Of a DNA stretch of 64,000 nt, positions 21,655 to 31,480 are shown piece by piece. The stretch is taken from positions 682,001 to 746,000 of the forward strand of contig NZ_CP019781.1 of NCBI RefSeq assembly GCF_002022505.1, read 5' to 3'. The first letter of the stretch is position 1. Each line of letters starts with the position of its first letter. The stretch comes from Bartonella sp. WD16.2 (GTDB taxonomy: Bacteria > Pseudomonadota > Alphaproteobacteria > Rhizobiales > Rhizobiaceae). Both the position numbers and the translations under genes were made by a program. The notes beneath the pieces were generated by a model. It was not told the DNA's origin and made no database searches. It saw only the letters and a list, made by a program, of their open reading frames with translations.

Positions 21655-22364
21655 CAGCCACCAAGATATGCTTCTTTTACACGTGGATCAGAAAGCATAG
21701 TTTGGCTTTTACCATGAAATAAAATTTTTCCTACTTCCAAAATATAAGCATAATCGGCAACAGAAAGAGCTGCAAATGCATTTTGTTCAATAAGAAGAAC
21801 AGTTTTTCCCATTTTATTAATTTTGCGGATAATCGAGAAAATTTCTTGTACAAGAAGTGGTGCTAAACCAAGAGACGGTTCATCCAATATTACCATGTCA
21901 GGATTGCTTATAAGTGCACGTCCTACGGCCAGCATTTGTTGTTCACCACCTGACATTGTACCGCCCAATTGCTTGGATCTTTCACGTAACCGCGGAAATA
22001 AGTCAAATATCCATTCAATATCATGAGCAATACCGACTTTGTCATTACGAATATAAGCACCTAGCTGGAGATTTTCTAAAACGGTCAAATGAGGCATAAT
22101 ACGTCGTCCTTCGGGACTTAATGCAATGCCCAATTGTAAAATTTCTTCTGGCTGTTTTTCTATAATAGATTCACCTTTATATATAATATCTCCGTAAATA
22201 GACCGGTTAAGTCCTGCAATAGAACGTACAGTACTACTTTTTCCTGCTCCATTGGCACCAATTAAAGTTACTATACTCCCTTTTTTTATGGACATAGAAA
22301 TATCTTGAACAGCTTTAATAGCACCGTAATGAACATGAAGATTTTTTATTTCAAGAATGTTCAT
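21654..22364 (-). CDS. livF: Branched-chain amino-acid ABC transporter ATP-binding protein LivF
   Basis: One of two ATPases of a LIV-type importer. Walker A GANGAGKSS, signature MSGGEQQML and Walker B MVILDEPSLGLAP are present, with the LivF-type C-terminal helices ending EAYLGG. The frame is open further upstream, but ATG 22364 (MNILEIKNLHVHYG) fits the family start and overlaps the livG stop by 14 bases; this gives 236 residues. Last gene of the liv operon. Confidence 0.96.
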   Translation of the reverse strand: MNILEIKNLHVHYGAIKAVQDISMSIKKGSIVTLIGANGAGKSSTVRSIAGLNRSIYGDIIYKGESIIEKQPEEILQLGIALSPEGRRIMPHLTVLENLQLGAYIRNDKVGIAHDIEWIFDLFPRLRERSKQLGGTMSGGEQQMLAVGRALISNPDMVILDEPSLGLAPLLVQEIFSIIRKINKMGKTVLLIEQNAFAALSVADYAYILEVGKILFHGKSQTMLSDPRVKEAYLGG

Positions 22365-23133
22365 ACATATCTTCCCCAAGATAAGCTTTAATAACTTTAG
22401 GATTATGACGAATTTCATCTGGTGTCCCATTGGCGATGCAACTGCCATATTCTAACACCCAAATATCTTGGCAAAGCCCCATGACAACTTTCATATCATG
22501 TTCAATAAGCAGAATTGTAAGGTCAAATTCTTTTCTTACTTTTTCTATGAATTTTCTAAGTTCTTCACTTTCTTGAGGATTCATTCCAGCAGCAGGTTCA
22601 TCAAGAAGAAGTAATTTAGGTTTTGTTGCTAAAGCTCGAGCAATTTCTAAACGCCGTTGTGCACCATAAGCCAAAGTGGTTGCTGGTTGGTTGGCGAGAT
22701 GAGCAAGCTGAAGTCGTTCAAGAATCTCGATCGACTCTTTGTAAAGCTTATTTTTTTCTTTAATTGCACTTGGTAATAAAAGAGCGGAAGCAAACCATGG
22801 GTATTTTTGCCGAATGTGGGCACCAACCATAACATTTTGCAATACTGTTAATCCTGAAAAAAGACGAATGTTTTGAAATGTTCGCGCAATATGGCGTTTA
22901 CAGATAATATAAGGTGGGAGACCACAAATATTTTTCTTATCTAGAAAAATTTTTCCATTTATGGGTGTGTAAAAACCAGAAATTATATTAAAAACAGTGG
23001 TTTTTCCAGCACCATTCGGGCCAATTAATCCAGTAATTGTTCCCCGTTTGATAGCCATATTGATATTGTTAACAGCGATTAATCCGCCAAAACGCATTGT
23101 AACATCATTAAGTGAAAGGATCATGTCGCTCAT
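22351..23133 (-). CDS. livG: Branched-chain amino-acid ABC transporter ATP-binding protein LivG
   Basis: Second ATPase of the LIV importer. Walker A GPNGAGKTTVFN, the long insertion after the Q-loop typical of LivG, a degenerate signature LAYGAQRRLEIARAL, and Walker B LLLLDEPAAGMNP are all present in 260 residues. Its ATG overlaps the livM stop by ATGA. The LivG H-loop HDMKVVMGL is intact. Confidence 0.96.
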   Translation of the reverse strand: MSDMILSLNDVTMRFGGLIAVNNINMAIKRGTITGLIGPNGAGKTTVFNIISGFYTPINGKIFLDKKNICGLPPYIICKRHIARTFQNIRLFSGLTVLQNVMVGAHIRQKYPWFASALLLPSAIKEKNKLYKESIEILERLQLAHLANQPATTLAYGAQRRLEIARALATKPKLLLLDEPAAGMNPQESEELRKFIEKVRKEFDLTILLIEHDMKVVMGLCQDIWVLEYGSCIANGTPDEIRHNPKVIKAYLGEDMYEHS

Positions 23134-24188
23134 GACTTTTTCTCACTACTAGAGAGTGTCCTCCTTGTTAAAAGGGAATAAATCCAATTCCATGAAAATT
23201 CACATTGGCCTAGTAATCCTTTTCTCCAGAATAAGATGATTATTAACAATAAAAGTGAAAAAACAACCATACGTAGTCCTGGTATTCCTGGAACATATAT
23301 AAAACTTAAATTTAATGGAGATTCGATAATACGAAGTGATTCAAGCATTACTGTAATGATAATGCTACCAACAATACTTCCTGTAATAGAACCAAGACCA
23401 CCAGCAACAACAATCATTAAAATATTAAAGGTTAGAAGAAAGTTGAACATTTTAGGATCGATGGTTGAAATGAGAGCAGCTGTTAATGCACCTCCAATAC
23501 CAGCAAAAAATGCACCAACAGTGAAAGAGAAATTACGGTAGAAAAAGGTGTTAATACCCATTGTTTTTGAGGCAATTTCATCGTCACGAATAGCGCGTAA
23601 TATATTACCAATATTACTTTGTAATAAAAGAGTTATAAAAATAATTGTAAATGCTAACCAACCATAATTCCACCACAATGTAGCATTTTGAGGTATTCCC
23701 TTAATTCCCAGTGAGCCATTTGTTAAAGGTGTAGCATTGGTAATAATAACACGAATGATTTCTGCAAAGCCTAATGTTGCAATCCCAAGATAGTCACCAC
23801 CAAGGCGTAATATAGGCAAAGCGACCAATAAGCCTACAACTGCAGCACATAAACCACTTGTAACGACAGCAATGAAAAAAGGTAATTGCAAGTTTTGTAA
23901 TGGTTCAGCTATCGGTTCTAAAATCCACATCATTTCTTTTTGTTCAGGAGAGAGAAGTAGGATTGCACATACATAGGCACCAATAGCCATAAAACCAGCA
24001 TGTCCAAGAGAGAACATACCTGTAAATCCGTAAGTCAAATTAAGCGAGATTGCCAATATGGCGTTTATAGCAATAAGATTGATAATACGCAGTGTATAGT
24101 CATTAAAATGAGTATCGGCATAAAATAAAAAACCGATAAAAACTACAATACTAGTAAATGATAGGAAAAACATAGTTAATTTTGCCAT
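23130..24188 (-). CDS. livM: Branched-chain amino-acid ABC transporter permease LivM
   Basis: Inner-membrane permease with about ten hydrophobic helices. Family landmarks are NLTYGFTGMFSLGHAGFMAIGAY near residue 45, LPILRLGGDYLGIATLGFAEI, and the cytoplasmic EAA-like loop AIRDDEIASKTMGIN that contacts the ATPases. 352 residues. ATG 24188 overlaps the livH stop by one base. Confidence 0.96.
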   Translation of the reverse strand: MAKLTMFFLSFTSIVVFIGFLFYADTHFNDYTLRIINLIAINAILAISLNLTYGFTGMFSLGHAGFMAIGAYVCAILLLSPEQKEMMWILEPIAEPLQNLQLPFFIAVVTSGLCAAVVGLLVALPILRLGGDYLGIATLGFAEIIRVIITNATPLTNGSLGIKGIPQNATLWWNYGWLAFTIIFITLLLQSNIGNILRAIRDDEIASKTMGINTFFYRNFSFTVGAFFAGIGGALTAALISTIDPKMFNFLLTFNILMIVVAGGLGSITGSIVGSIIITVMLESLRIIESPLNLSFIYVPGIPGLRMVVFSLLLLIIILFWRKGLLGQCEFSWNWIYSLLTRRTLSSSEKKS

Positions 24189-25264
24189 TAGATTTTCTCT
24201 TGACTTTTTTTGCCCATTAAACCAGTTGGCATTACCAGTAGAATAACAATTAATAAAATAAAGGCGAAGGCGTCTCGATATCCAGATAAAGCTGGAAAAA
24301 AGGCGATAATCATAATTTCAAGAAAACCTAATAACAACCCTCCGAGCATTGCTCCTAGAATTGAGCCAATACCTCCAATAACGGTAGCAATAAATGCTTT
24401 TAATCCAGGAAGTATACCCATATATGGTTGAATTTGAGGATAACGTAAAGCCCACATGATTCCTGCTACAGCACCTAACGCTGAACCTATAGCAAATGTA
24501 AATGCGATAATTTTATTAACAGAAACACCCATGAAACGAGCAGTCTCAATATCGTGCGAAATTGCACGCATAGCAAGACCCGGTTTTGTTTTATGAATAA
24601 TCCATAGCAAAAGAATAACGAGAATAAAGGAAACAACAGGAACAATGAAGGACATGGGGCTAATTCGAATAATTGCATCTGATCCTTGTCCTAAATGCCA
24701 TTGGATTGGTGTGACAAGAAAATCTGGTTGTTTCACACCCTTGGGAACACCGCTAAAAAGTACAGTTGCGAGATTTTCAATAAAAAAAGAAATACCAATT
24801 GCACTGATGAGCACCGAAATTCGTGGTGCATTACGCAGAGGCTTATAGGCACATTGATCAACAGCAATACCTAATGCACTTGTAATAAAAATTGAAAAAC
24901 AAATAGCTAAAATCCAAATTGGTGTAAAATTTTGTGGAGCAATTTTTAAATAATAAATAAGCCCTGAAATAAGGATAAAAAGAATTGCAATCCAATAAAT
25001 TTTAGGTCGTTTTTTAAACCCTATAAATACTGAATAATAAATGAGAAGAGCTAATAATATAAGTAGAATAGCAACCCACGCAGGCATAAAGCTAATTGTA
25101 GAAAAGAAAACAAAATATGCACCTAACATAAAAATATCGCCGTGAGCAAAATTAATTAATCTCAGGATACCATAAACCATGGTATAACCAATCGCGATAA
25201 GCCCGTAAAGCGATCCCAATGCTAGCGCATTAAAAAAATGCTGAATGAACATTTCAATATTCAT
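24188..25264 (-). CDS. livH: Branched-chain amino-acid ABC transporter permease LivH
   Basis: Second permease of the LIV importer. The N terminus contains ALGSLYGLIAIGYTMVYGILRLINFAHGDIFM-like sequence, diagnostic for LivH, and the loop AISHDIETARFMGVSVN is the ATPase contact. At 358 residues it is longer than the usual 300, because of an extra hydrophobic stretch with a basic loop (about residues 70-125) before the second half. ATG 25264. Confidence 0.96.
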   Translation of the reverse strand: MNIEMFIQHFFNALALGSLYGLIAIGYTMVYGILRLINFAHGDIFMLGAYFVFFSTISFMPAWVAILLILLALLIYYSVFIGFKKRPKIYWIAILFILISGLIYYLKIAPQNFTPIWILAICFSIFITSALGIAVDQCAYKPLRNAPRISVLISAIGISFFIENLATVLFSGVPKGVKQPDFLVTPIQWHLGQGSDAIIRISPMSFIVPVVSFILVILLLWIIHKTKPGLAMRAISHDIETARFMGVSVNKIIAFTFAIGSALGAVAGIMWALRYPQIQPYMGILPGLKAFIATVIGGIGSILGAMLGGLLLGFLEIMIIAFFPALSGYRDAFAFILLIVILLVMPTGLMGKKSQEKI

Positions 25265-25373
25265 CTTTTGTCTTTCTGCATTTGTTAGCTCATATAGGGT
25301 AAAACATAAGATTTCTCAATAACCTAGTTGAAAGAATGATTTTCAATCTTAAAAAATCAATATTCTAAAATTA

Positions 25374-26507
25374 TTAGATGGCAGGCTTTATTTCGTTTAA
25401 ATAGATACGTTTTCCGCTTTTTATTTCAATAACACCGATAGGGATTTGAGGATTGTGATTTTCATCCATAGACATATTACCAAAAGGTGTTTGTAAATCT
25501 TTCAATTTACTTAATTCTATAGTGATTGCTTCGCGATCAGCGCTTGCAGCATTTTCAATAGCTTTCATAAACATTATGTAAGCTGTGTATCCTAAAACTG
25601 AATTGATATTTGGCTCTTTATGAGGGTAAGCTGTATTCCATTCATTTGTAAATTCTTGTGCAGCTTTTGACATATTTGGCATGTTTTTATCGTAAGGAAG
25701 TGTTGTATGTAAAAAATTTTCTGCAGCTTGTCCTGCAATTGCAATAGTTTCTGGGTTGTCCATAGCATCACCCCCCATAATGCGAAATTGTGCACCTAAT
25801 TCACGTGCTTGTTTCATAATAATGGAACCTTCAGAAAAATAGGATGGGATAAATAAAACGTCAGGTTTTTGTGCTATAATTTTTGTGAGAGCAGCTGAAA
25901 AATCTTGATCTCCAGAGTTGTAGTTTAAATTTAAAATAACTTCACCACCTAATTTTTTGAATGAACGATTAAAATAATTTGCAAGCCCAATTGCGTAATC
26001 GCTTGATATATCTTTTAATATAGCTGCTTTTTTTGCTTGTAAATTCTGAATTGCATAAGTTGCAGCACCTGCACCTTGATAAGGATCAATGAAGCATGCG
26101 CGAAAAGAGTATTTTTTACCATGCGTAATAAGTGGATTTGTTGCTGAAGTCACGATAACAGGAGTTTTTGCTTTTTCAGACACTTCTCCACCAGCTAATG
26201 CTAATGAAGAGCCATAAGTTCCAATAATACCGTTAACGTTGTCATTTGCAGTTAAACGCATAACAGCATTAGCTGCTTCTACTTTATCGGATTTATTATC
26301 AATAATAATAAGCTCAACTTTACGTCCCAGTATCTCGGGTATTTTTTTGTGTGCTAACTGTATACCTTCCAGTTCAAGTTGACCTCCAAATGCATTTTGT
26401 CCTGTTAATGGAAGGTAAACACCAATTTTAATAGGAGCATTAGCATAAGCATTTGCTATGAGCATCATCATTGTAGCTATTATAGTAAAGAATTTCTTCA
26501 ATTGCAT
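25374..26507 (-). CDS. livJ: Branched-chain amino-acid ABC transporter substrate-binding protein
   Basis: Periplasmic type I binding protein (Leu/Ile/Val family), 377 residues. A signal peptide occupies about residues 1-22 (KKF then a hydrophobic run ending AYA-NAP). The mature part starts IKIGVYLPLTGQNAFGGQ and contains VNGIIGTYGSSLALAG and TSATNPLIT, typical of the LivJ/LivK ligand pocket. AGGGGAGC precedes ATG 26507. It heads the livJHMGF operon, with 109 bases before livH. Confidence 0.94.
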   Translation of the reverse strand: MQLKKFFTIIATMMMLIANAYANAPIKIGVYLPLTGQNAFGGQLELEGIQLAHKKIPEILGRKVELIIIDNKSDKVEAANAVMRLTANDNVNGIIGTYGSSLALAGGEVSEKAKTPVIVTSATNPLITHGKKYSFRACFIDPYQGAGAATYAIQNLQAKKAAILKDISSDYAIGLANYFNRSFKKLGGEVILNLNYNSGDQDFSAALTKIIAQKPDVLFIPSYFSEGSIIMKQARELGAQFRIMGGDAMDNPETIAIAGQAAENFLHTTLPYDKNMPNMSKAAQEFTNEWNTAYPHKEPNINSVLGYTAYIMFMKAIENAASADREAITIELSKLKDLQTPFGNMSMDENHNPQIPIGVIEIKSGKRIYLNEIKPAI

Positions 26508-26807
26508 TGTGTGCTCCCCTTATTTGTAATTATAACTTTACACTTTATCTTGAACTTTATTATCATGCAAGTTACACATTAATAAAAATTAATCATATAT
26601 GAAGGTTCTTTATTAACTGTGTGAAATATACGATGAAACGTTTCAGAGAAGTATTTATATTGTGGATTAATTTGCCAAGTTTTAGGTGTTACTACAATGT
26701 AGGGGAAATCTTATCTTTGGGCTTGCTTGTTGATACAATAGCAATGTTTACTAAACATGATAAGAATCAATTTGTAGAATTTAAACCTACAGGAATCATG
26801 TTTGATT
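26508..26807. other. Divergent intergenic region livJ / cold-shock gene
   Basis: About 300 bases between two divergent genes; it must hold both promoters. A GTG-initiated frame at 26621-26818 overlaps the cold-shock gene and shows no family resemblance, so I leave it out. Confidence 0.4.
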
Positions 26808-27383
26808 ATGACGAATAAGGATACCTTAAAAAATTATTCCCTATCTGAAGATAATTTCGATGTTTGTGGTGAAATTACTGAAATTAGTGGTGTCATTAAA
26901 TGGTTTGATGGCAGTAAGGGGTATGGGTTTATAGTGCCTGATTTGTGTGGGCTTCCTGATATATTATTACATGTTACTGTGATGCGACGAGATGGGTTTC
27001 AAACAGCTTTGGAAGGTGCTAAAATTATTTGCGTTGTAAAAAAAACTGAGCGGGGATTAAAATGTGTCCAGGTCAAATCTATTGATTTATCATCTGCTGT
27101 TCATCCATCAGAAATTCCGGTACGTACACATATTGTAGTTACACCTGAAAGTGGGTTAGAGCGTGCAGTTGTTAAGTGGTTTAATCGTGATAAAGGTTTT
27201 GGTTTTCTTAGCCGAGGGCAAGGAACAGAAGATATTTTTATTCATATAGAAACATTGCGCCGTTTTGGTTTAGCAGAACTTCGTTCTGGTCAAATTGTTA
27301 TTGTGCGTTTTGGTAAAGGGGAAAAAGGCCTGATGACAGCAGAAATTTACCCTGATGTAGCGCTTCCATTTGCTACGCATTAA
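26808..27383 (+). CDS. Tandem cold-shock-domain protein
   Basis: Two cold-shock OB folds in one 191-residue protein, a form common in alphaproteobacteria. The first CSD (about 26-90) has [18 protein letters not shown] and ILLHVTVM. The second (about 118-183) has [18 protein letters not shown] and DIFIHIETL. The aromatic RNP1/RNP2 residues for single-stranded nucleic acid are intact, so it likely acts as an RNA or ssDNA chaperone. ATG 26808 is chosen over the in-frame TTG two codons upstream; AGGAA lies 12 bases before it. Confidence 0.93.
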   Translation: MTNKDTLKNYSLSEDNFDVCGEITEISGVIKWFDGSKGYGFIVPDLCGLPDILLHVTVMRRDGFQTALEGAKIICVVKKTERGLKCVQVKSIDLSSAVHPSEIPVRTHIVVTPESGLERAVVKWFNRDKGFGFLSRGQGTEDIFIHIETLRRFGLAELRSGQIVIVRFGKGEKGLMTAEIYPDVALPFATH

Positions 27384-27528
27384 ATTTCAATATTATAGTT
27401 TATTTTATTTTTTGTTTAAGATTTTAATGTTTTTTATCTTCTGATAAAGATGAAATTAATCATTAATAAGGAGTAAGATATTTGAAGTTTTCTAAAAGAA
27501 AACAAATCATTCAATTGATTTTTTTTGT

Positions 27529-28011
27529 ATGGGGGTGTTTTTTTGTGTAGGTATAAAAGTAACTATGGCAAAAAAGCCTATAAAGATTCCAGTTGATCCA
27601 ACCCCCTTAGTAATTAATACAAAACAAGGCGCACTTTCTTATAATGTTGAAATTGCTTTTTCACAAGCTCAGTCAGATGCTGGCTTGATGTATCGCACTC
27701 ATTTTCCTCGAAATCACGCAATGTTATTTAAAAATTCGTTAAATAATACATCTGAGAATACACAGGAAATGTTTATGTGGATGGCAAATACTCCTTTACC
27801 CTTGGATATGATTTTTTTAAACTCTGAGGGAATTATTGTTTCAATTGTTGAAAATACCCTTATATTTTCGGAAGATATTATTTCGTCAAAGGTGCCGGCA
27901 GCTTTCGCTATTGAACTCAATGCTGGTGAAGTTGCAGATAAAAACATACAAAAAGGGCAGCGTGTTATTCATCCTGCTATTTGTGGGAAATGTAAAGGTA
28001 ATAGAGAATGA
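27529..28011 (+). CDS. DUF192 domain protein, N terminus probably frameshifted
   Basis: Small beta-rich DUF192 protein: AQSDAGLMYRTHFPRNHAMLF, MWMANTPLPLDMIFL and the C-terminal GQRVIH region match the family, which is usually exported. As it stands the frame starts at ATG 27529 or 27565. A strong AAGGAG (27468-27473) sits eight bases before TTG 27482, whose frame reads MKFSKRKQIIQLI and then dies. Adding one T to the T8 run at 27519-27526 would join the two into a complete signal peptide ending VTMA. Overlaps the next gene by ATGA. Confidence 0.85.
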   Translation: MGVFFCVGIKVTMAKKPIKIPVDPTPLVINTKQGALSYNVEIAFSQAQSDAGLMYRTHFPRNHAMLFKNSLNNTSENTQEMFMWMANTPLPLDMIFLNSEGIIVSIVENTLIFSEDIISSKVPAAFAIELNAGEVADKNIQKGQRVIHPAICGKCKGNRE

Positions 28012-28781
28012 CGGTAAAAGATGTTTATTTTTTTGAACACGATGGTTTACGATTTGCTTATCGCGAAGAAGGTCAAGGTGTTCCTATTTTATTGATTCAT
28101 GGTTTTGGATCTTCTGCACGGATTAATTGGTATGCAACAGGGTGGTTTCGTAGCCTTGTTGAAGCAGGTTATCGGGTTATAGCTCTCGATAATCGTGGAC
28201 ATGGTGATTCAGTTAAAAGTTATGATCCTTTATTTTACACTCCTCAAGCTATGGCTGGCGATGCGGTTAAATTGCTTCAACATCTAGGATTATCCAAAGC
28301 TCATGTTATGGGGTATTCTATGGGCGCTCGGATCAGTGCATTCATGGCGCTTTTGTATCCAACATATGTTCATAGTGTTATTTTTGGAGGTTTAGGGATT
28401 GGTATGGTAACAGGGGGAGGTGACTGGAAATCTGTTGCAGAAGCTCTTTTAGCGGAGGATGTTTCAACTATTACTAATGCGCGTGGTTTGATGTTCCGTA
28501 AGTTTGTAGATCAAACTAGAAGTGATAGACGCGCTCTTGCTAGTTGTATCATGACATCCGCACAAAAATTAACAGAGTCTGATGTTCATAAAATCAAACA
28601 ACCTGCACTTGTTGCTGTTGGCTCGTTAGATGATATCAGTGGTGAGGCAGAACCATTAGTAGCTTTGTTATCGCATGGTGAAGCGTTAGAAATTCCAGGA
28701 CGAGATCATATGCTTGCTGTTGGGGATCAGGTCTATAAAAAGGGTGTTATCGATTTTCTTTCTCGTTATCCAATTACATAA
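28008..28781 (+). CDS. Alpha/beta hydrolase
   Basis: Single-domain alpha/beta hydrolase of 257 residues. The oxyanion region is LIHGFGSSARINW at about 28, the nucleophile elbow is GYSMGARI near residue 105, the acid is probably the aspartate pair in VGSLDDISG, and the catalytic histidine is in GRDHMLAVG. Substrate is unknown. It is translationally coupled to the DUF192 gene through an ATGA overlap. Confidence 0.88.
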   Translation: MTVKDVYFFEHDGLRFAYREEGQGVPILLIHGFGSSARINWYATGWFRSLVEAGYRVIALDNRGHGDSVKSYDPLFYTPQAMAGDAVKLLQHLGLSKAHVMGYSMGARISAFMALLYPTYVHSVIFGGLGIGMVTGGGDWKSVAEALLAEDVSTITNARGLMFRKFVDQTRSDRRALASCIMTSAQKLTESDVHKIKQPALVAVGSLDDISGEAEPLVALLSHGEALEIPGRDHMLAVGDQVYKKGVIDFLSRYPIT

Positions 28782-29575
28782 AATTCGTTTATATTTATAG
28801 AAAACTGAAATAAAATTTAATGTTTTATTATTTTTAAAGTATAAAAAGCTTATTCAGAATTTCTGTTTTATTGTGCAGCTTATATTTAGAAGCAGAAAGA
28901 TATTGGTAAAAGCTTACATTAACCAATTATATTATAATTTAATTTTTTAAAAATATTGAAATAAATGGAATAATTTTTATATCGTAGGTTTTATAGACAA
29001 ACTGTAACTGTTATAAATTTAAAACAGCTTATAGCAGAGTGAAAATCTTTTTCACAATAGATTAATTAAACTTATTTTCTTTTTGAGTTCAAGGTTATCA
29101 TTTATAGCAATAACAACAAAAGAATAAATTTATTTTCAAGGATATTTTCTTTTGGTGTTTATTTAAATAATAACTATTGGAACAAGATTATTGTAGCTCA
29201 TGCAAAAGGTTTTATGGTAAGTAAAGCATTGTTTGTAAAAAATAATGTTTATGTGACTTTACTTGAAGTGAAGTAAATAAGCATTATGGCGATTAATACT
29301 TAAAGTGCGCCAAATATCTTTGTAGAATAAGGTGCTAAAATTAAAAAAAATAAAAAAAGATTGTTGTTTATTTTTTATTTTAAAATTTAATAATTGATTA
29401 TAGGCTTTTTATTGAAAGTTATTCAATAAAGTTTGTGAGAATGATCTTGTTTAAAACATAAGTAACAGGATTAAAGATTGAGAATAAAAAATTTTTATCA
29501 TCTTTGCAGAATCATAGGAGTATTTTATCTGCAAAAAAGAAATTAATTGATAATCTTAAAATGTAGGAGAGTGCG
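28782..29575. other. Gene-free 790-base gap
   Basis: Strongly AT-rich, with many homopolymer runs and no frame that starts sensibly or resembles a family. A 60-codon stop-free stretch near 29087-29278 lacks a start and is low complexity. Probably decayed sequence plus the promoter of the next gene. Confidence 0.4.
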
Positions 29576-29788
29576 GTGAATGCTGATGAAATAAGAAAAC
29601 TTGATAGTTATTTTAAAAAGACATTCCAAAATTCAGCATTGCAGGTAAAAGCACGGCCGAGAAAAGATGATTCTTGTGAAGTTTATATAGGGGATGAATT
29701 TTTAGGTATTATTTACCGGGACGAAGATGAAGATGAATTATCCTATAACTTCTCAATGGCTATATTAGATATTGATCTAGGAAAGTGA
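29576..29788 (+). CDS. DUF3126 family protein
   Basis: A 70-residue acidic protein (VYIGDEFLGIIYRDEDEDELSYNFSMAILDIDL) that matches the short alphaproteobacterial DUF3126 family, function unknown. It starts at GTG 29576 with TAGGAGAG just upstream; no in-frame ATG exists near. It stands alone, convergent with radC. Confidence 0.85.
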   Translation: MNADEIRKLDSYFKKTFQNSALQVKARPRKDDSCEVYIGDEFLGIIYRDEDEDELSYNFSMAILDIDLGK

Positions 29789-29837
29789 CGCAATTAATTG
29801 TAATTGGAACACGATTTTCTTATGCATTCAATTGGTT

Positions 29838-30632
29838 TTATATAAGTTTTAGTGCTTTAAAGCTTGTGTAATCGTTACGCGCGATAATGAGATGATCATG
29901 AAGAATAATTCCTAGTGCATTGGCAATGTCTTTTAATCTATACGTCATTGATATGTCTGCATCAGAAGGTGTAGCATCGCCGGAAGGGTGGTTGTGAACT
30001 AAGATAAGCCCTGATGCAGATAATTCTAAAGCTCGAGAAACAACTTCACGAGGATAGACAGGAGTATGATCGATAGTGCCAGTTTGTTGCACTTCATCAG
30101 AAAGTAGGCCGTTTTTCTTATCAAGAAATAGAACACGAAATTGTTCCCGTGTTTCATGCGCCATAACGGCTTTGCAATAAGCTAATACTTTATCCCACGA
30201 GGAAAAAATATCACGTTTAGATAATTGTGCACGAGCAAGGCGTCCTGCGATACCTGAGATAATTTTTAGGTCTATTGCAGTAGCTGGACCACAACCAGGA
30301 ACTTCTTGGAGTCGATTGATATCAGCATTCAACACATCAGTTAACGAGCCGAAACGTTCTATTAAATTTTTGGCTATTATTTTTGTGTTTATTCGAGGAA
30401 GAGTACGAAAAAGTAATAGTTCAAGATATTCATAATCCTCAATTGCATTACCTTTCGTCTTTAAGTAGCGTTTACGCAGGCGTTCACGATGCCCTTCATA
30501 ATGTTTAGTTATTTTTGAATTTGTTTTAAGCTTTTTATTTTTTGTTTGTGGTATCAAATTAAGCGGAGCACGTGATGTTAGCTCAAAGGAATTACTTTGC
30601 ATGTCTCCATTTTTACTTGATTTTTTAGCCAT
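29838..30632 (-). CDS. radC: RadC family JAMM-domain protein
   Basis: 264-residue RadC/YeeS family protein. An N-terminal helix-hairpin-helix region ([16 protein letters not shown]) is followed by the JAB/MPN domain with metal ligands in [17 protein letters not shown] at about 212-228. Despite the name, a DNA-repair role is not established for the family. ATG 30632. Third gene of sfsA-map-radC, 17 bases after map. Confidence 0.93.
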   Translation of the reverse strand: MAKKSSKNGDMQSNSFELTSRAPLNLIPQTKNKKLKTNSKITKHYEGHRERLRKRYLKTKGNAIEDYEYLELLLFRTLPRINTKIIAKNLIERFGSLTDVLNADINRLQEVPGCGPATAIDLKIISGIAGRLARAQLSKRDIFSSWDKVLAYCKAVMAHETREQFRVLFLDKKNGLLSDEVQQTGTIDHTPVYPREVVSRALELSASGLILVHNHPSGDATPSDADISMTYRLKDIANALGIILHDHLIIARNDYTSFKALKLI

Positions 30633-30649
30633 AATATTACTACATTTAT

Positions 30650-31480
30650 TTAAGCGTATGAATTTGGAACATAAAAAATATCTTTAGGAGATTCAGTAAA
30701 TATTTCGCATCCTTGACTTGTTACGCCAATTGTATGTTCATACTGTGCAGTAAGTGAACGATCGCGTGTTACAGCAGTCCAACCATCAGATAAAATCTTA
30801 ATTTGTGGCTTACCAAGGTTAATCATAGGTTCAATTGTAAATATCATGCCTTGTTTTAGTTCTTCACCTTCCCCTGGGGTTCCATAATGTAAAATATTTG
30901 GTGCATCATGGAAAAGTTGACCAATTCCATGACCACAAAAATCTTTTACAATTGAGCATCTTTCAGATTCTGCGTAACGCTGAATGGCTGCACCAATATC
31001 ACCTGTAGTTGCACCAGGTTTAACTGCTGCGATTCCCCTCATAAGGCTTTCATGAGTTATTTTCAGTAAGCGCTCTGCAGCACGCTTGATTTTTCCAACA
31101 GGAAACATGCGACTTGAATCTCCATGCCAACCATTGAGAATGAATGTTACATCAATATTAACAATATCACCTTCTTGCAAAGGCCTTTTATTGGGTATGC
31201 CATGACAAACAACGTGATTGATAGATGTACAGCATGAGTGGCTGTATCCATGGTAATTTAAGTCAGCAGGTAAAGCACCACGTTCAGCTCCATAAATAAA
31301 GACGAAATCATCAATTTCTTGTGTAGTGATACCAGGTTTAATGATGTCTGTGAGTGCATCAAGGCATTCTGCTGCAATGCGACCAACTTTGCGCATTTCA
31401 GAAAAAGCATAGTCGTCAAAAATACGAATTTGTCCATTAAATTTTAAGGGTACTTTATTATATTCAATATAATGGGTCAT
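30650..31480 (-). CDS. map: Type I methionine aminopeptidase
   Basis: Removes N-terminal methionine from nascent proteins. Pita-bread-fold metal ligands are in [19 protein letters not shown] (two aspartates), [15 protein letters not shown] (histidine), FTIEPM (glutamate) and AQYEHTIGV (glutamate). 276 residues, slightly long at both ends. ATG 31480 overlaps sfsA by 17 bases, so the two are translated together. Confidence 0.96.
   Translation of the reverse strand: MTHYIEYNKVPLKFNGQIRIFDDYAFSEMRKVGRIAAECLDALTDIIKPGITTQEIDDFVFIYGAERGALPADLNYHGYSHSCCTSINHVVCHGIPNKRPLQEGDIVNIDVTFILNGWHGDSSRMFPVGKIKRAAERLLKITHESLMRGIAAVKPGATTGDIGAAIQRYAESERCSIVKDFCGHGIGQLFHDAPNILHYGTPGEGEELKQGMIFTIEPMINLGKPQIKILSDGWTAVTRDRSLTAQYEHTIGVTSQGCEIFTESPKDIFYVPNSYA

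Noticed and set aside
26621..26818. 65-codon GTG-initiated frame upstream of the cold-shock gene
   Set aside because: Overlaps the real start, no ribosome site, no family resemblance; upstream promoter region is expected here.
29087..29278. About 60 codons without a stop in the gap before the DUF3126 gene
   Set aside because: No usable start codon near the beginning and Asn/Phe-rich sequence; probably chance.
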